A stretch of DNA of 64,000 nt from Bdellovibrio sp. ArHS (GTDB taxonomy: Bacteria; Bdellovibrionota; Bdellovibrionia; Bdellovibrionales; Bdellovibrionaceae), in NCBI RefSeq assembly GCF_000786105.1, contig NZ_JTEV01000003.1, positions 229,883-293,882 on the forward strand. Reading direction: 5' to 3'. The position numbers and the translations under genes are program-made. Position 1 is the stretch's first letter. Each line of letters starts with the position of its first letter. The notes beneath the pieces are model-generated. The model made no database searches and was not told where the DNA came from. It saw only the letters and a program-made list of their open reading frames with translations. Shown in pieces: positions 35,336 to 44,011 of this stretch.

Positions 35336-36772
35336 CTATGGAGTGAGCCCCAGGTGGGCCAAAATGCGGGCTCCGTATTCGGGATCACATTTTGAGAAGT
35401 GAGCAATATTTTTTCTTTGCAGCTCTTCGGGTAGCCCCTTCATGGTTCCTGCGATATTTCGAGTCAGGCGATCCCGCTCTTCTGCGGAAAAAAGTCGATA
35501 CAGATTTCCGGCCTGAGTGAAATCGTTGTTTTCTTTGTGCGCGTCATAGCGATCGGCGGCACCCGATAAAGGCAGTGGGGGTTCGCTGTGTCGCTTGTCT
35601 TGGGTTGGTCCACTGAATCCATTGGGCTCGTAATTATCGACAAGTCCCCCGTTCTCATCAAACCGCATGCTGCCGTCGCGATGATAAGTATTCACGGCCG
35701 AATGCGCGCGATTCACTGGCAGGTGTTGAAAGTTTACGCCCAGACGATAGCGTTGCGCATCTGGATAGGCGAACAATCGTCCTTGCAGCATCTTGTCTGG
35801 TGAAAAGCCGATTCCCGGTGGCACGTTGCTTGGTGAAAAAGCCGCTTGTTCAACTTCAGCAAAATAATTTTCAGGATTGCGATTCAGCTCCAAGACTCCG
35901 ACGTCTAACAAAGGGAAGTCTTTATGAGGCCAGATCTTCGTCAGATCAAAAGGATTGAACTTGGTCTGTTCCGCTCGTCGCTCGGTCATGATTTGAACTT
36001 TAAGCGCCCAGCGGGGAAATTCTTGGCGTTCGATAGCTTCGAAAAGATCACGTCCCGCATAATCGGGATCGGCGCCAGCCAGTTCTGTCGCCTTTTCTAC
36101 AGAAAGATTTCTGATCCCTTGAAGTGATTTGAAATGAAATTTTACCCAGACTCTTTCATTCTTGGTGTTGATGAAACTGAAGGTGTGACTGCCATAGCCG
36201 TTCATGAAGCGATAGCCGTCGGGAATACCACGGTCACCGAAAAGAATCGTGATCTGATGAAGGGCTTCCGGCGCGCGTGCCCAGTAGTCCCACATGCGCA
36301 GTGGGTTTTTGTATCCGGTTCGAGGATCACGTTTTTGTGAATGAATAAAGTCGGGGAATTTTAAGGGATCTCGCTCAAAGAAGACCGGTGTGTTATTCCC
36401 GACAATGTCCCAGTTGCCCTCTTCCGTGTACAGTTTTAAGGCGAATCCCCGTGGATCGCGTTCGGTGTCTGCAGAACCTTTTTCACCGGCCACCGTTGAA
36501 AAGCGTAAAAAGGCTGACGTCTTTTTGCCGATTTTAGAAAATAAAGCTGCCTTGGTAAAACGGGTGATATCATGAGTGACTGTGAAGGTGCCGTAAGCCC
36601 CCGAGCCTTTGGCATGAACCACACGTTCAGGAATTCTTTCCCGATTGAAGTGTGCGAGTTTTTCGATCAAATGAATGTCTTGCATTAAAACGGGACCGCG
36701 TTCTCCGGCCGTCAGTGAATGTTGATTTTCAGAAACGGGGACGCCAGCGGATGTGGTAAGAGTTTTACTCAT
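35336..36772 (-). CDS. katA: haem catalase, small-subunit type
   Basis: This has 478 residues, typical of small-subunit (clade 3) catalases that split hydrogen peroxide. The distal His is in [11 protein letters not shown], the Asn in [13 protein letters not shown], and the proximal haem Tyr in [14 protein letters not shown]. No signal peptide is seen, so it is cytoplasmic. AAGGAG precedes the ATG. Its start overlaps the end of the ankyrin gene upstream by 8 bases, and an OxyR-type operator lies ahead of that operon. Confidence 0.96.
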   Translation of the reverse strand: MSKTLTTSAGVPVSENQHSLTAGERGPVLMQDIHLIEKLAHFNRERIPERVVHAKGSGAYGTFTVTHDITRFTKAALFSKIGKKTSAFLRFSTVAGEKGSADTERDPRGFALKLYTEEGNWDIVGNNTPVFFERDPLKFPDFIHSQKRDPRTGYKNPLRMWDYWARAPEALHQITILFGDRGIPDGYRFMNGYGSHTFSFINTKNERVWVKFHFKSLQGIRNLSVEKATELAGADPDYAGRDLFEAIERQEFPRWALKVQIMTERRAEQTKFNPFDLTKIWPHKDFPLLDVGVLELNRNPENYFAEVEQAAFSPSNVPPGIGFSPDKMLQGRLFAYPDAQRYRLGVNFQHLPVNRAHSAVNTYHRDGSMRFDENGGLVDNYEPNGFSGPTQDKRHSEPPLPLSGAADRYDAHKENNDFTQAGNLYRLFSAEERDRLTRNIAGTMKGLPEELQRKNIAHFSKCDPEYGARILAHLGLTP

Positions 36773-37268
36773 GGTGAAGAGCTCCTTTAGTGAGTGACGA
36801 TTGAATCAATTGGAAAACGGCCTTCAGTCGGCGAAGGGATGATGACTTTGCAGTACTTGTCGCCGTTTTTTCCAAAAAGAGTGGAACTAAATTCGTGCGG
36901 CCAAAAGCTTCGGCATACATTAAAGCGGTTTGCCCACTCTTGTTTTTGGCGAAAGTATCCGCCCCTGCATTGATCAGCACCTGTGCGATTTTTTCATAGC
37001 CTTTGAAGGCGACCCCCATCAGGATCGTATTTCCCGTATTGTCCCGCGAATTTGGATTGGCACCATGGCGAAGAAGAAGATGAACCAAAGATAAATGACC
37101 ACTGTAAGCGGCCAACATTAAAAGTGAATGGCCTTTCTGATTGGTCAGGTTAGGGTCCCCATGTCTAGTTAGATAAGAAAGCACGGTCTGAAGTTCGCCT
37201 TGGCGGATGGATGCGAAGACCGGGTCTTCCGTTTGAATCGTTGCCTTGTAATCTTCCCACTTTCTCAC
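36765..37268 (-). CDS. ankyrin-repeat protein in operon with catalase
   Basis: This encodes 167 residues from GTG 37268, preceded by GGAGGT; longer frames to 37313 include that site. About four ankyrin repeats ([61 protein letters not shown]). Ankyrin proteins next to catalases (for example AnkB with KatB in Pseudomonas) are thought to support catalase activity or haem loading. It overlaps katA by 8 bases. No signal peptide in this reading. Confidence 0.85.
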   Translation of the reverse strand: MRKWEDYKATIQTEDPVFASIRQGELQTVLSYLTRHGDPNLTNQKGHSLLMLAAYSGHLSLVHLLLRHGANPNSRDNTGNTILMGVAFKGYEKIAQVLINAGADTFAKNKSGQTALMYAEAFGRTNLVPLFLEKTATSTAKSSSLRRLKAVFQLIQSSLTKGALHHE

Positions 37269-37322
37269 AGGGACCTCCATTGGGTATATGAGTAATTTCG
37301 GACTTTTTTGCATATAAATCGA

Positions 37323-37359
37323 ATCGATAGTTACTATTCACATTATAGATATTAACTAT
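37323..37359. promoter_or_regulatory. tandem OxyR-type operator upstream of the ankyrin-catalase operon
   Basis: ATAGATATTAACTAT at 37345-37359 matches the OxyR half-site ATAGnTnnnAnCTAT fully. A second 15-mer, ATCGATAGTTACTAT, at 37323-37337 differs at two consensus positions. The spacer between them is exactly 7 bases, as in the four-contact OxyR site. It lies about 55 bases upstream of the ankyrin GTG and 114 bases from the divergent giant lipoprotein gene. Confidence 0.72.
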
Positions 37360-37472
37360 TTAAAGAAATATCAAAATAAGACCAGTAGCTGTCTTTCGAC
37401 GGACTTCATTGTCAAATTCAATAGATCTTAAGGGAGCTTAAGTAATTTTTTAAATAAACCGATATTATAGAT

Positions 37473-40400
37473 ATGGCTATTCTGGGACGTTTTGGAATCA
37501 TCGCGATAGCTATCTTTATGCTCAGCGCCTGCGGCGGAACACTTTCCATTGAGTCTGCGGCTCAGAAGTCTCCGATATTAGGCGGTGGTGGGGCCCTTTA
37601 TAAACCCGAACTGACTCTTGAATTTATCTCGATCGAACCTAACACGTTGTCGAGCACTCTGACGCCACTGATTAAAGGTCGTTCCAAACACAGCGATTCT
37701 TACGCAGTGACTTTGTATTCCGATAGTACCTGCTCGGTGCCGATCGGTGCCGGTTCGGCAGCGAGCTTTCCGGTGGGTGGTATTCATGCGCTGGTCATTC
37801 CCAATATCAGCACGCACATTCATGCCCGCGTTTTTGATTTATTGGGCAACTATGGCCCGTGTGAATCCTTGGTGTCTTATACCTCTGATACCATTGCCCC
37901 TGCGCTTTATCAGTTTAAAATTGATGAACCCGAGTATGTGAATAAAACAAACTTGAACTATTCCGTTATCGGAGAGTCCGCCGAAGCCGCTTCTTACTGC
38001 CTTTTGGAAAACGACACGGAACCGGGAAATTGCAACTGGCAAAGTCCGCCTTTGCCGGTCACGCTGACATCGTCAGCACCCCATGGGTTTAGGTCTTACA
38101 CTTTGTTTTTCAAGGATGCCGTCGGCAATATTTCAAACCGGGTGTTTTCCAATACGGTTTACGTCGACATCGTTCCACCGGCGAATCCGTCCAGTCCTGC
38201 GACTGTACCGCCCACGCCTTCCAGTGTCCTAGCGCCGTTGATTAAAGGTGTGGTTGATCTTGAAACCTCCCACGTCTTTATCTATAGCGACAATCTGTGT
38301 ACGGATGTCTTGGGACAAGGAACTCGAGACAGTTTTGTTACTACGGGGATTCAGATCACCGTGCCTGTCGGCGCGACCACATCTTTGTTTGCGCAGGCCA
38401 AAGACCGTGCCGGGAATTCTTCAAGCTGTACTTATTTAATGGATTATGTTCATCAAAGCGGTGCGATCACTCCGTTAACTATTGGATACTTTTCAACGAC
38501 ACCTCTTTCGCCTTCAGCGAATCTCACACCGAAGATCAAAGGATATTCTTCGGCAGACGTTGTTAATGTGAACTTCTATGCGGACTCATCCTGTGCTGGG
38601 GCCATTGTAGGAACGGGGAATAAGACGGATTTTGAAGGTGCTGGAATTAGTGTGACAGCCAAAGCAAATGAACACACGGCCATCTATGCGAAAGGTTATG
38701 ATGCCTCCTTAAATCCGACCTCTTGCGTTTTAATGGCGACTTATCTTCACGACAACGTCGCTCCGACCAATGTCAGTGCGATTTCTCATAACATATTCTT
38801 TAATAGTACCAGTTCTTCGCCGACCGTGTCGTGGTCCGCCACCACGGCCGATGCCGTTTCGGGTGTCTTGAAAACAGAATACTCGATTGGCACTACAGCG
38901 GGTGGAACAAATGTGCGTGCCTGGACGACATTGTCTGCGACGTCTCCGGCCGTCTTCAGCGGCCTGACTTTGCTGGATGGAGGAACTTACTATATCAACT
39001 TTCGCACTACCGACAAGGCTCTTAACACATCGACAGTGTTGTCTGCGACAGGATGGACAGTGGATGTGACAGGCCCCGCGGCTCCTCCGGCGTGGAGTTC
39101 TTTTGTGCCATCGTCCCCAAGCGCCACCACCACAAATCCCACGGCGAAAGGTTCCGTCAGTGCGGACTCTACGACGGTAAAACTCTTTTCGGATGCGGGC
39201 TGTAGTTCTGTGATCGCAACAGGCAGTAAAGCTGAATTTGAAGGGGCCGGAATCAGTTTCTCGGTTCTAAGTAACTCCGAAATGGCCGTTTATGCCAAGT
39301 CTTTCGATGCTGCTGGAAATGCCTCCTCTTGTAGTTTTTTGGCTAACTATCGCCATGACAATCAAGCCCCCACGTTTTCCGGTTTGGTAATTCATGGCGG
39401 GTCTTACGTCAACAGTACGACGGTGACCTTGGGTGTAGGCGCGATGACCGGTGAACCTACGCAGTATTGTTTGATGACCAATAGCGCTGATGTCCTTTCA
39501 TGCTCCTGGCAGAATCTTCCCATCCCCTCGACGATCAATTTAACGGGAGGAGATGGTGTGAAAGTCCTCTCCGCATTTGTTCGAGATGCCGCAGGTAATA
39601 TCGCCAGTCGGGTCGACTCAAATACCGTCACCTTGGATACGGTGCCACCCGTGTGGGCGTCGCCCAATGTGACTTACGCGGCGACCCACACCTCGGCGAC
39701 AAGTTCTCCGGCGGTTTCTTATTCGCAGGCCGCGACCGATGCCAACTTGATCAAGTATGAATATGCTGTGGGCACAGGTACGGCGGGAGCGTCCATCAAC
39801 GACGTCGTAGATTGGATGCAAGTGACCTCAAGCTCTTTCACGGTCGGCGGTTTGGCACTGAGTGATGGCGTCCGATATTACATTCAACTAAGAGCGCAGG
39901 ACAGCGCCGGCAACGTGACCGTGTCCCCGATCAACGCGGGATTTTTGGTGAACGTGAATGTTCCTGCGCCCTCTTTCTTCGCGGCAGATCCTCAGAGCCC
40001 TTCGGGAGCATCAACCAGTCCGAGGATCAAAGGATACCTTGATGTCGTGGCTGATGTTGTGACGCTTTTTTCGGATTCATCTTGCAGTACTCAGATCGGC
40101 AGTGGCACCAAAGCCACATTCGAATCCACGGGCGTGACAATCTCTATTCTTCCCAATACGACGACGACCATCTATGCCAAGGCGACGGACACGACGATCA
40201 ATAAAAGCAGTGTCTGTTCTTATATGACCAACTATGTGCATGACAGTCAGGGGCCGATCCCGTCCGTCAGTGTTGACGATGGAACTTATTCCACATCTTT
40301 AACCACGTCGCCGCTGATCTCTTGGGTTGGCGGAGGAACAGACGGAGGTTCCGGTTTCAATCGTTTTGAATTTGCTATCGGTACTAGTCCATTGACCGAA

Positions 40401-43193
40401 GATGTAAAGGGGTGGACATCGGCGGGCTCTAGCGTGTCTGTGACGGTAACGGGACTGAGCTTGACGGCAAACACTCGCTATTATGCGAAAGTGCGCTCTG
40501 TAGATAATGTCGGGAACATTTCCAGTGTGACAATGGGTGATGGTTGGATCATTGATACCTCCGGTCCTACCGTGGCCTTCACAATTCCTTTTGAAAATGA
40601 CACCGTGATATCAGATAAGCGCACTTTGCTAGGCGCCTGTGAAACTGGAATTGAAATGCAAATGACCTATTCCAGTAACGTGCTCGGTCCGGCGACGGTG
40701 CCGTGTGTGAATGGTGAGTTTTCTGTCGATATTCTGATTGACGGGGTCGATGGTGCGCGTAGTGTCTCTGCCACTCAGGTCGATGCCGCCGGAAATAGTT
40801 CTGGTGTTATCACCAGAAGTTTTCTTTATAAGCCCACATTTACCACTTTAGGTGATGGTTTGAATGGGGCGGTGTGGTCGTTGGCGTCCACCAACGATGG
40901 CAGCCGCGATATTCTGGTCGGCGGAGCGTTTACTCAGTTGGGTGACATCACATTGAATCGGCTTGCCAGACTGAAATACAGCGGTGACCGAGTCGAATCG
41001 TTTAGTATCGGTACCGGCTTTAACAATACCGTCTTTTCAATTCTTCCCAGCAAAGACGGCAGTGGAAAATTCTATGTGGGTGGTGCTTATACGGACTTTG
41101 ATGGCATCACGACGGCAGACTACCTTATTCGTTTGAATGGCGACGGTTCTTTGGATGACTCTTTTGTGCCGGTGGTTGTGGGCGGGGCGGTCTCTGCGCT
41201 GGAGTACGGACCGGGCACGACTATTTTTGCTGGCGGCAACTTCACATCTATCAACGGACAGGCGACGTCCGCGAAGCTTGTTCAACTAAATAGTGATGGA
41301 AGTATCGTCACGACCTTTAACGTGAGCACGGGTGGCGTGCCGAATGGAGAAATTAAAGCTCTTCGTTTGTCGGCGGATGGCGACTCGCTTTTTGTTGGCG
41401 GCAACTTCACGACGTATCGTGGCGTTACCGTCAACAGACTTGTGAAGGTGAATGTCGCCGACGGTGCTGTGGCCGCAGGGTGGGCGACTGGCGCAACGGC
41501 CGGATTCACAACGGCGTCTTCGTATGTTCACGATATTGAACTGGCTCCGGATGATGACAGCGAGATTTATGTGAGCGGCAACTTCACCCAATACGGAGCC
41601 ACCGCCAACTCGGGTTTGCGGATCGCGCGTTTGACGGCCAATGGCGCCTTATCTGCGACGTTCAATGGTGCTCCCGGAACGACAAATGGTTTTAATGCCG
41701 GTTATGTTCGGGATATCACTCCTGCGCGAGATGGGACCAGCGACATTTACGTTGCGGGCGAGTTCACCTCCTATCGCGGAACGCCACAAAGCTTTTTTGC
41801 GCGTTTACAGGCGAACGGGGCTTTAAGTGCGACCTTTGTGAACAGGGGATTTAGTGCTAGTGGTTACACGAACGCGGTGTTAGTGCCTCCAGCCGGGGAC
41901 AATCCTTACAGCGACGTTTTAGTCGGTGGGGCATTCACGGCGTATGATGCGTTCGGTTTTGCTCGTTTACTAAGATTAAATGCCGATGGCACACCCGATA
42001 TCGGTATTAACATCGGTGCGGGAATCGCTGGTGGAAGCGGCCTTCTTAAAGAAATTGTCGAAATCAACGATGGTTCTGACCGCCTTTTTATCGGCGGAAG
42101 TTTTACGACCTATCGGGGCGTCTCAAGTCCTTATATTGCGCGTATCAATCAGGACGGCTCTCTGGATACAAGCTTTGTTGTCGGCACGGGATTTAACGGC
42201 GAGGTGTCGGCGCTTTATTACGATAAGTCGATCAATAAACTTTACGTAGCAGGGGCGTTCACCACTTATAAAGGGACGACTGTCAATCGCATCGTGCGAC
42301 TTAATTTCGATGGAAGTATCGATTCGGCATTTGCCATGGGCACGGGATTTAACGGGCGTATCTACGACATCACCTCAGTGCCAGGTCAGCCTGGGAAAAT
42401 ATATGCCGGGGGCGAGTTCACCACGTACAAAGGGGTGAGTTCAGCACGTGCCATTAGATTGAATGCAGATGGCAGCATAGACGCTTCGTTCAACGTGGGT
42501 TCCGGATTCGGTGGTTCGTATGTTTACGTCATCAAACCTGTGAACGACGGTACAAACGATGTCCTGATGGGGGGAAATTTCACTTCCTATAATGGTACGG
42601 CCAGAAACTATCTAGTGCGCCTCAAAGAGACTGGAATTTTAAGTTCGAGTTTCAACGTAGGTGCCGGACCTGGTTATGCTTCTCCGGCGACGGGGGCAGC
42701 CATCTATGACTTGGCAGTTGCTTCTGATGGCGGAATTTATGTGGCGGGAGTCTTCCAAAAGTTTCAGTCTCAGGTCCGTATGGGGTTGGTAAAAATCAAG
42801 GCCAGCGGAGCGTTGGATAACACGTTCAACGTCGGTTCGGGTTTGATGTATCGTTACACGGCAAGCTCGACGACTGTCGATCGAGGCTATGTAACAAGTC
42901 TTGCCGTTGCAAAGGATGGCCGGGTTTATGCGACAGGCGCCTTTACAGGATATTTCAGCCCCTACAGTGGCTCGGCTTATCCCATCACTGTTCCGCGTAT
43001 TATCGCATTGAATATTGATGGCAGCATGGACATGTCATTTGGTTTGGGAACGGGGATCAATGCGACAGGCTGGTGTTTGAAATCCGCCGACGACGGGTCG
43101 GGCGATATTTTTGCCTGCGGTGATTTTACAACTTACAACAGTTTGAATCGCAATGGACTGGTCCGAATCAAAGAAAATGGTAACACGAACTAA
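37473..43193 (+). CDS. giant lipoprotein with Ig-like modules and delta-60 repeats
   Basis: This encodes 1906 residues. Lipoprotein signal with lipobox LSAC (FMLSACGG, Cys20). Residues about 40-1120 are repeated Ig/fibronectin-like modules, many with the phrase VxLFSDSxC and YAKxxDxAxNxSxC, and with conserved cysteine pairs. From about 1130 to the end come delta-60 repeats (typical units: GGxFTTYKG, RLNxDGSxDxSFxxGxGFN), which probably fold as beta-propellers. It is Thr/Ser/Gly-rich and surface-like, so an adhesin or surface scaffold is likely. Single gene, divergent from the catalase operon. Confidence 0.85.
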   Translation: MAILGRFGIIAIAIFMLSACGGTLSIESAAQKSPILGGGGALYKPELTLEFISIEPNTLSSTLTPLIKGRSKHSDSYAVTLYSDSTCSVPIGAGSAASFPVGGIHALVIPNISTHIHARVFDLLGNYGPCESLVSYTSDTIAPALYQFKIDEPEYVNKTNLNYSVIGESAEAASYCLLENDTEPGNCNWQSPPLPVTLTSSAPHGFRSYTLFFKDAVGNISNRVFSNTVYVDIVPPANPSSPATVPPTPSSVLAPLIKGVVDLETSHVFIYSDNLCTDVLGQGTRDSFVTTGIQITVPVGATTSLFAQAKDRAGNSSSCTYLMDYVHQSGAITPLTIGYFSTTPLSPSANLTPKIKGYSSADVVNVNFYADSSCAGAIVGTGNKTDFEGAGISVTAKANEHTAIYAKGYDASLNPTSCVLMATYLHDNVAPTNVSAISHNIFFNSTSSSPTVSWSATTADAVSGVLKTEYSIGTTAGGTNVRAWTTLSATSPAVFSGLTLLDGGTYYINFRTTDKALNTSTVLSATGWTVDVTGPAAPPAWSSFVPSSPSATTTNPTAKGSVSADSTTVKLFSDAGCSSVIATGSKAEFEGAGISFSVLSNSEMAVYAKSFDAAGNASSCSFLANYRHDNQAPTFSGLVIHGGSYVNSTTVTLGVGAMTGEPTQYCLMTNSADVLSCSWQNLPIPSTINLTGGDGVKVLSAFVRDAAGNIASRVDSNTVTLDTVPPVWASPNVTYAATHTSATSSPAVSYSQAATDANLIKYEYAVGTGTAGASINDVVDWMQVTSSSFTVGGLALSDGVRYYIQLRAQDSAGNVTVSPINAGFLVNVNVPAPSFFAADPQSPSGASTSPRIKGYLDVVADVVTLFSDSSCSTQIGSGTKATFESTGVTISILPNTTTTIYAKATDTTINKSSVCSYMTNYVHDSQGPIPSVSVDDGTYSTSLTTSPLISWVGGGTDGGSGFNRFEFAIGTSPLTEDVKGWTSAGSSVSVTVTGLSLTANTRYYAKVRSVDNVGNISSVTMGDGWIIDTSGPTVAFTIPFENDTVISDKRTLLGACETGIEMQMTYSSNVLGPATVPCVNGEFSVDILIDGVDGARSVSATQVDAAGNSSGVITRSFLYKPTFTTLGDGLNGAVWSLASTNDGSRDILVGGAFTQLGDITLNRLARLKYSGDRVESFSIGTGFNNTVFSILPSKDGSGKFYVGGAYTDFDGITTADYLIRLNGDGSLDDSFVPVVVGGAVSALEYGPGTTIFAGGNFTSINGQATSAKLVQLNSDGSIVTTFNVSTGGVPNGEIKALRLSADGDSLFVGGNFTTYRGVTVNRLVKVNVADGAVAAGWATGATAGFTTASSYVHDIELAPDDDSEIYVSGNFTQYGATANSGLRIARLTANGALSATFNGAPGTTNGFNAGYVRDITPARDGTSDIYVAGEFTSYRGTPQSFFARLQANGALSATFVNRGFSASGYTNAVLVPPAGDNPYSDVLVGGAFTAYDAFGFARLLRLNADGTPDIGINIGAGIAGGSGLLKEIVEINDGSDRLFIGGSFTTYRGVSSPYIARINQDGSLDTSFVVGTGFNGEVSALYYDKSINKLYVAGAFTTYKGTTVNRIVRLNFDGSIDSAFAMGTGFNGRIYDITSVPGQPGKIYAGGEFTTYKGVSSARAIRLNADGSIDASFNVGSGFGGSYVYVIKPVNDGTNDVLMGGNFTSYNGTARNYLVRLKETGILSSSFNVGAGPGYASPATGAAIYDLAVASDGGIYVAGVFQKFQSQVRMGLVKIKASGALDNTFNVGSGLMYRYTASSTTVDRGYVTSLAVAKDGRVYATGAFTGYFSPYSGSAYPITVPRIIALNIDGSMDMSFGLGTGINATGWCLKSADDGSGDIFACGDFTTYNSLNRNGLVRIKENGNTN

Positions 43194-43224
43194 CTCTGCC
43201 AATTAAGACTTCAGTCGCGTAGCC

Positions 43225-43243
43225 AGCCCCAGGACGTGGGGCT
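43225..43243 (+). terminator. short hairpin after the giant lipoprotein gene
   Basis: AGCCCCA/TGGGGCT with loop GGACG; a weak U-tract follows. Possible terminator. Confidence 0.45.
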
Positions 43244-43254
43244 ACAATAGTTTT

Positions 43255-43560
43255 ATGTCTTACACTCAGTTTGCTGTCGGAGTACGTCGCTTTCTTAATC
43301 ACCCTACGAAGGTTGCCCTTTGCTGTCTGATGATTTTCGCCGTGTCCATTGTTCTTAATGGGAATGTGTTTCGTTTGTGGGGTTTGCATCGGGACTTTGA
43401 CCGCATCAATGAAGACATTCGGACAACCCGCCAAAACATTGCCGGGTTGTCCGCACAGCTTAAACAAGCAAAGGACCCCTCTTATATTGAGCGCCAGGCC
43501 CGCGATAAATTGGACTTGGCCGGCGAACATGATCTCGTCTTTGTTTTCCCTGAACAATAG
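43255..43560 (+). CDS. FtsB/DivIC-like septum protein
   Basis: This encodes 101 residues. One N-terminal membrane helix (ALCCLMIFAVSIVLNGNVF), then a coiled coil (FDRINEDIRTTRQNIAGL) and the C-terminal KDPSYIERQARDKLDLAGEHDLVFVFPE, which is the conserved tail of FtsB/DivIC. FtsB forms a complex with FtsL and FtsQ in the divisome at the inner membrane. Placement just upstream of a small HTH gene and polA says little about regulation. Confidence 0.83.
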   Translation: MSYTQFAVGVRRFLNHPTKVALCCLMIFAVSIVLNGNVFRLWGLHRDFDRINEDIRTTRQNIAGLSAQLKQAKDPSYIERQARDKLDLAGEHDLVFVFPEQ

Positions 43561-43658
43561 TCTTTGATTCATCGCATTATCTAGTGCTTGCAGCCTATAA
43601 TACAACTAGTATTTCGACTCTAATCCAACCTAGTTTTAGAGTAAATCTAGAGGTTTAT

Positions 43659-43958
43659 ATGATTGATAAGCAGGAATTGGAATGGACCAAAGAATCTCTT
43701 CGCACGCTTCGTCTGCGCATGGGCTGGAGCAAATCGGAAATGGCTCGTCGTCTGCATTGTTCTTCTGAAGATGTCGACTCCTGGGAAGACGGAATTCGAC
43801 TTATTGAAACAGCGATTCAAAGCGAGTTGGAAATTCTATTGCGTCAGGCAGAAGAAGTTTGCGACGAAGTGAAGTATGCTCCGTTTGCCGAAGATGAATG
43901 CGACAAGAAAGCCCTTGAGCAAATTCACTTTTCTCGCGTCAAACTAGACTTAGAATAA
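43659..43958 (+). CDS. small XRE-like helix-turn-helix protein
   Basis: This encodes 99 residues from ATG 43659, which has AGAGGT upstream. Residues about 10-55 form an HTH of the XRE/Cro type: LRTLRLRMGWSKSEMARRLHCSSEDVDSWEDG. The C-terminus is acidic and cysteine-containing (ILLRQAEEVCDEV, EDECDKKA). It could bind DNA as a dimer or act as an adaptor; no target is evident. The gene precedes polA by about 50 bases. Confidence 0.78.
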   Translation: MIDKQELEWTKESLRTLRLRMGWSKSEMARRLHCSSEDVDSWEDGIRLIETAIQSELEILLRQAEEVCDEVKYAPFAEDECDKKALEQIHFSRVKLDLE

Positions 43959-44011
43959 TCGACATTAAGAATCTCCCAGTGTAAAAATAGGCCTTTGCTT
44001 TGGGAGACCTT

